A stretch of 64,000 bases of DNA, from positions 275,548 to 339,547 of the forward strand of contig NZ_NFJV01000001.1 of the NCBI RefSeq assembly GCF_002160055.1, read 5' to 3'. Below the pieces are notes generated by a model. It had not been told where the DNA came from. It saw nothing but the letters and a program-made list of their open reading frames with translations, and ran no database searches. The position numbers and the translations under genes were made by a program. Positions 60,930 through 64,000 of this stretch are shown here, in pieces. The stretch is from Mediterranea sp. An20 (GTDB lineage: Bacteria; Bacteroidota; Bacteroidia; Bacteroidales; Bacteroidaceae). Numbering within the stretch: position 1 is the stretch's first letter; each line of letters begins with the position of its first letter.

Positions 60930-61005
60930 GACTCTGTGCCCTCCCGTTATTTTTTCCGACAGACAGTTACAGAACTTTGTATCTCTGTGTTTGATATAAA
61001 CTAAT
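60930..61005. repeat. E-family repeat, copy 7 (half)
   Basis: GACTCTGTGCCCTCCCG, then TTCCGACAGACAGTTACAGA, ACTTTGTATCTCTGTGTTTG. This is an end of the E element inverted relative to copies 5 and 6. Confidence 0.6.
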
Positions 61006-61050
61006 TCTGATTGATTACTTACTTGCTTTGTTTTTTATCATGCAAAACCT

Positions 61051-61724
61051 GCCTGCTTACAATTTTTCAGTGAAACCGGATTCTGCTCCCGAATATAAAT
61101 GAAAATATAAATGAATATCGGGCATGTTTCACAGCATCTTACTGATATACAACAGCTTGACAAATCGTAAGCTGCCATTTTTTATAAATGAAAAATGAGG
61201 TGCAAAACAGGTGCATGATACATAAAAATCCTCCTGCACAAAGTTTGGCACCAAACTGCTTTCACGCCTTCACGCCTTTGCAAATCACTGTGAGTGAATG
61301 AAATGCTGTGAAACATACATCCTTCACGGTGCTTTCACGGGCAGATTGCCACAGATTGAACGGATTCTTGCCTGATTTTCTTCCTATCGTTTTGAAAGCA
61401 TATTGCTCAGCGCTTGGAAACACAGGACTCAGCGCTTAGCCATACGGTTCTTATAGCTTAGAGCCGATGAAAGGACTGTGAAAGCTGTGTGAAGGATGTA
61501 TGTTTCACAATATTCCACTGATTTACATCGGTTTGTACGACGGTGAAGGCGTGAAGGCAGTTTGGAGTATTCATCTATTGTGTGCAGCCATCTGTCCTAT
61601 CCGCGTCATCCACTTCGACCCAAGGAGGCCATTCAACGCTTCTAAAATGCAAAGTTAGCTTGCTAAAATGCAGGTTTAGCTCGCTAAAGTGGCACTTTAG
61701 CAAGCTCAAATGCAGAGTTAGCAG
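61051..61724 (-). repeat. Composite intergenic element, copy 4 (inverted)
   Basis: On the reverse strand the parts come in the same order as in copies 1 and 3. (1) Four 21-base units (61641-61724, e.g. GCTAAAATGCAGGTTTAGCT+C). (2) A palindrome block with GTGTGAAGGATGTATGTTTC+AC (about 61475-61565). (3) A 22-base array (61407-61472, unit TCAGCGCTTAGCCATACGGT+TC). (4) A second block with CATACATCCTTCACGGTGCT+TTCAC (about 61260-61345). (5) A diverged core with TTTATAAATGAAAAATGAGG (61051-61230). The sequence is more diverged than copies 1-3, but the layout is kept. Together with the neighbouring repeats it fills the 1.4-kb gap 60420-61817. Confidence 0.75.
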
Positions 61725-61812
61725 CTTCGTCGCACACGAGAGGACGATAAACGATCTGTGAGTCGTAGACAAGAAAGCAAAAACTTTGTGTCTCCGTGTC
61801 TCTGTGTGCCAT
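61725..61812. repeat. E-family repeat, copy 8 (right part)
   Basis: CTTCGTCGCACACGAGAGGA, then CTGTGAGTCGTAGACAAGAA and CTTTGTGTCTCCGTGTCTCT+GTGTG. It runs almost to the stop codon of the propeller gene at 61818. Confidence 0.6.
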
Positions 61813-61817
61813 ATAGC

Positions 61818-63008
61818 CTATTCCTTGAATTTAACCAGCACCAGCACCGGATTGTCTTCCACATCCAGCTTCTCGGCCACTTCTTTCAGCTTGCCCTTCA
61901 ACTCGCCCTTTTCCAGCTTTTCCAACAAATAACTGGCACCATATTGAAAAACTACTGTATGAGCCGGGAACACTCCCCCTCCACAACTGGGCGAAACTCC
62001 CCTGACAGAAACAACTTCCAATGCCGATACGCCATCGCGATCATACAGTATAACCTGTTCAATCTTATCATTTTCCCTATCATACAAGTAATATTTGGGA
62101 GTATAGGAAATTAGCTTATCAACAGCATGCAACAAAAGATACTTGTCTGTCATCATACACACTTCGGTCATAAACTTATTGCCTTTGGAGGTTGTTCTGT
62201 TCTCTTTAGCAGCAATGGGAACTAAATGTGTGTCTTTTAAGGAATAAATGGTATCCAAACCGAAATCAGCCACAAACAGTTGTTCCCCGCATTGAGTAAT
62301 CGGCCAAACCGGAAAACTGATATTCGTAACACTGGTAAAGGTTTCACTTATTTCCTTCGAATAATACAAATTATTGCGAAAACGGTCTTCCACATGAAGC
62401 CTCAAAGGCTGCAGCTCTCCGGTTTTCTTTGACATCAAATAATAGGGGTCATGGCTGGGATCTCTATCATCCCAGTCTACCCCCCGCACGTCTTCCACAA
62501 ACAAATAGTCTTTGTTGTAATTCACAATCTCAATAGATATTTCTTGGGGAACAGTCCACCGACGTTTGTATTCTCCGTCAAATGTATAAACCTTTATATA
62601 GCCCGGAAGTCCGTGTCTTTGTTCATACACATAAATTTCTTCTAAATCAAAATCCACGGTCTGCCCCCAAATGTTGACATATTCCGTACCACTTTGTCCT
62701 TTCCGCGAAAAAGAACCTAAATATTTTCCTGAATGGTCAAAAAACATATAGCCCGCATTCAGTGGATCGAAAATAATGATTTTATCATCTGAAACAAACT
62801 TATAAGCAAGGGTCTTAATCAAGGAAGAATCGGTAGTTTCCAAGGGTATGTATTCCACATCGGCCACATCCTGATAGGCAAGTTCCCGCTGAGGATATTC
62901 TTTCTGCAAATCGAACGTAGGAATGTTGCCAGTCTTTTGTGTTTCCTTACAGGAGGCAAAAAACAAACAGCCTGCCAACAGCCAAAGATAACGAGATAAT
63001 CTATTCAT
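61818..63008 (-). CDS. Six-bladed beta-propeller lipoprotein (module 2)
   Basis: A 396-residue lipoprotein (lipobox FFASC, Cys20). It begins PTFDLQKEYPQRELAYQDVA+DVEYIPLETTDSSLI, a family start shared with the 59.2-kb copy. The blades include FFDHSGKYLGSFSRKGQSGT, VYTFDGEYKRRWTVPQ and YSLKDTHLVPIAAK. The C-terminal VEDNPVLVLVKFKE is the family tail. It lies 176 bases downstream of a TPR/HTH regulator gene, in the same order as in module 1, and has a TATCTTTG -7 box at 63067-63074. Probably the target of that regulator; ligand unknown. Confidence 0.82.
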   Translation of the reverse strand: MNRLSRYLWLLAGCLFFASCKETQKTGNIPTFDLQKEYPQRELAYQDVADVEYIPLETTDSSLIKTLAYKFVSDDKIIIFDPLNAGYMFFDHSGKYLGSFSRKGQSGTEYVNIWGQTVDFDLEEIYVYEQRHGLPGYIKVYTFDGEYKRRWTVPQEISIEIVNYNKDYLFVEDVRGVDWDDRDPSHDPYYLMSKKTGELQPLRLHVEDRFRNNLYYSKEISETFTSVTNISFPVWPITQCGEQLFVADFGLDTIYSLKDTHLVPIAAKENRTTSKGNKFMTEVCMMTDKYLLLHAVDKLISYTPKYYLYDRENDKIEQVILYDRDGVSALEVVSVRGVSPSCGGGVFPAHTVVFQYGASYLLEKLEKGELKGKLKEVAEKLDVEDNPVLVLVKFKE

Positions 63009-63066
63009 GATATTACATTATAAAAATTAAGAATCAAGGAAATACGACTACTACTATGTTTTTCCT

Positions 63067-63074
63067 CAAAGATA
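63067..63074 (-). promoter_or_regulatory. -7 box upstream of the module 2 propeller
   Basis: Reverse-strand TATCTTTG matches TAnnTTTG, 58 bases before the ATG; a TTG lies 20 bases further upstream. The decamer repeats begin about 50 bases upstream of it. Confidence 0.6.
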
Positions 63075-63125
63075 AGGACATCGGCCAAACCACGCAAGAA
63101 ACAAAAACAAAAATGACTATTCAAA

Positions 63126-63167
63126 GTTGTATTCACCCAATGCGGATAGTATTCAGAATAGTATTCA
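63126..63167 (-). promoter_or_regulatory. Three decamer repeats: candidate operator of module 2
   Basis: GTTGTATTCA (63126-63135), ATAGTATTCA (63146-63155) and ATAGTATTCA (63158-63167), with spacers of 10 and 2 bases. They start 18 bases after the regulator stop and lie upstream of the propeller promoter. Seven of ten bases agree with the ACAGTGTACA decamers of module 1. Confidence 0.55.
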
Positions 63168-63184
63168 AATTCATCCTAAATATC

Positions 63185-64000
63185 TTATAATGAGCAGATA
63201 AAATCATCCCAACCCTTGGGTGTCTTGAGATTGTCCAACAAGCGTTCGGCCAGCCTCCGGCGCATCGTGGTAATGGTTTGAACAGGACGGCCCAGCAGCA
63301 CTCCGATTTGCGATGGAGTAAAACCGACTCTCAGCAGAAGGCAAAGCAAGCGCTCGGACGACTTCCAGGAATAGGGCAATCCTTCCAGCTTGGGCAGAAA
63401 ATCAGCGTCGAATGTCCGGATGACACGCTCCAATTCCCGCCATTCTTTGGCTGTTACATCCGCTTTCCCCTGAACAGAGGAAGCCTTTTCCTCCAATAAC
63501 CGATAAATGTCCGTATTCTGTATCTGTGTGCGCTGCTCTTTTCGCAGCCTGAAGGATGCATCGGTGCTCTGACGCATGTCCTGAAGCTGTTTCTGATACT
63601 CCGCTGCCGCCTCCCGGCTCTTCTGACGCTCCTGGGCAAGTTCGGTTTCCAGACCATGAATTTCCTGCCTGTTCAACCGGCTGTCGGCCTCTGCCTGCTC
63701 TTTCTGACGTGTCAGACGGTCCAGACGGGCAGCCAGAATTTTACGGTTCCGCCACTGGTATTGCCGGTAAACCAAGAAAGCGGACAACGCGACAACCAAG
63801 CAGCACGACACGAACAGCAGATTCCGGGTCTGTGAGGCGTAGGCCTTCTGAAGGCTGGCATTTTCGCGCTCACGCAACTGATAATTGTAAAGCGCATTCA
63901 TTCTTCTGATACTTTCCGAGTCAGAGACAAGGGAAAGTGAATCGGTCAAATTCACATACTTACGGAACAGCGCAAGCGCAGCGGCGGGATCTCCCCTTTC
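63185..64000 (-). CDS. TPR / transmembrane / HTH regulator (module 2, cut by window end)
   Basis: The C-terminal 271 residues of a regulator like that at 33344-35110; the frame stays open to base 64000 (GDPAAALALFRKYVNLTDSL at the edge). Visible parts: the end of the TPR region (IRRMNALYNYQLRERENASL, matching LRQMHALYNYNLREEENRSL in module 1), one membrane segment (LLFVSCCLVVALSAFLVY), a coiled coil, and the C-terminal HTH (LLCLLLRVGFTPSQIGVLLG, then ITTMRRRLAERL). The GTG at 63953-63955 is internal. It is upstream of its likely target, the module 2 propeller gene. Confidence 0.8.
   Translation of the reverse strand, partial: ERGDPAAALALFRKYVNLTDSLSLVSDSESIRRMNALYNYQLRERENASLQKAYASQTRNLLFVSCCLVVALSAFLVYRQYQWRNRKILAARLDRLTRQKEQAEADSRLNRQEIHGLETELAQERQKSREAAAEYQKQLQDMRQSTDASFRLRKEQRTQIQNTDIYRLLEEKASSVQGKADVTAKEWRELERVIRTFDADFLPKLEGLPYSWKSSERLLCLLLRVGFTPSQIGVLLGRPVQTITTMRRRLAERLLDNLKTPKGWDDFICSL

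Overview
The window looks like chromosomal DNA of a fairly GC-rich member of the Bacteroidales (Bacteroides/Phocaeicola-like; genus not resolved). Four things point there: the many TAnnTTTG -7 promoter boxes (some with a TTTG-type -33 box about 19-22 bases upstream), the general lack of Shine-Dalgarno sequences, the many secreted lipoproteins, and families typical of the group (six-bladed beta-propeller lipoproteins, DUF2723, BACON-type lipoproteins, Ser-type sulfatases, DUF1016 nuclease). I found no tRNA, rRNA, CRISPR array, transposase, integrase or phage gene.

Layout. 1-3.0 kb: coaD, an S41 processing protease and an aquaporin, with a strong terminator between the last two. 3.4-3.7 kb: a structured non-coding RNA candidate with a textbook promoter and a U-run. 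3.7-9.2 kb: a same-strand run of envelope proteins (DUF5683-like, a carboxypeptidase-regulatory/BACON lipoprotein, two YD-repeat-like lipoproteins, two small membrane proteins). 9.3-12.4 kb: PAP2-type membrane enzyme, SDR epimerase and CDF metal exporter. 13.4-14.5 kb: a DUF1016 (YhcG) nuclease between two copies of an intergenic repeat. 15-27.6 kb: housekeeping genes (rnr; a reverse-strand train of membrane protein, yqaA, mnmD, znuA, znuC; purD, DPP-IV peptidase, RlmL-like methyltransferase, serine acetyltransferase, flavin split-barrel protein). 27.9-35.1 kb: Crp-like regulator, acyltransferase, a GH9-like lipoprotein lacking its catalytic residues, and a module made of a TPR/transmembrane/HTH regulator plus a beta-propeller lipoprotein. 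36-45 kb: a very large DUF2723 membrane protein, polysaccharide deacetylase, exonuclease III, a conserved unknown, an EamA transporter and an MBL hydrolase. 45-54.6 kb: a carbohydrate cluster of two GH2 enzymes and two Ser-type sulfatases without SusC/SusD. 55-64 kb: rubrerythrin, SulP transporter, NUC1 endonuclease, a third propeller lipoprotein and a second regulator/propeller module cut by the window end.

The least ordinary feature is the intergenic DNA. Three gaps (12.5-13.2, 35.4-36.1, 61.05-61.7 kb) hold the same roughly 700-bp modular non-coding element: a 21-bp tandem array, a GTGAAGG/CCTTCAC palindrome block, a 22-bp tandem array, a second palindrome block and a conserved core of about 220 bp. 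A fourth, shorter copy lies at 14.6-14.9 kb. The 22-bp array also occurs alone at three other sites. From 39.7 kb on, the gaps are filled with small inverted-repeat elements of other families. Both regulator/propeller modules also carry three decamer repeats just after the regulator stop codon, with similar spacers and related sequences; they are good operator candidates. Protein families were recognised by eye; no database search was possible.
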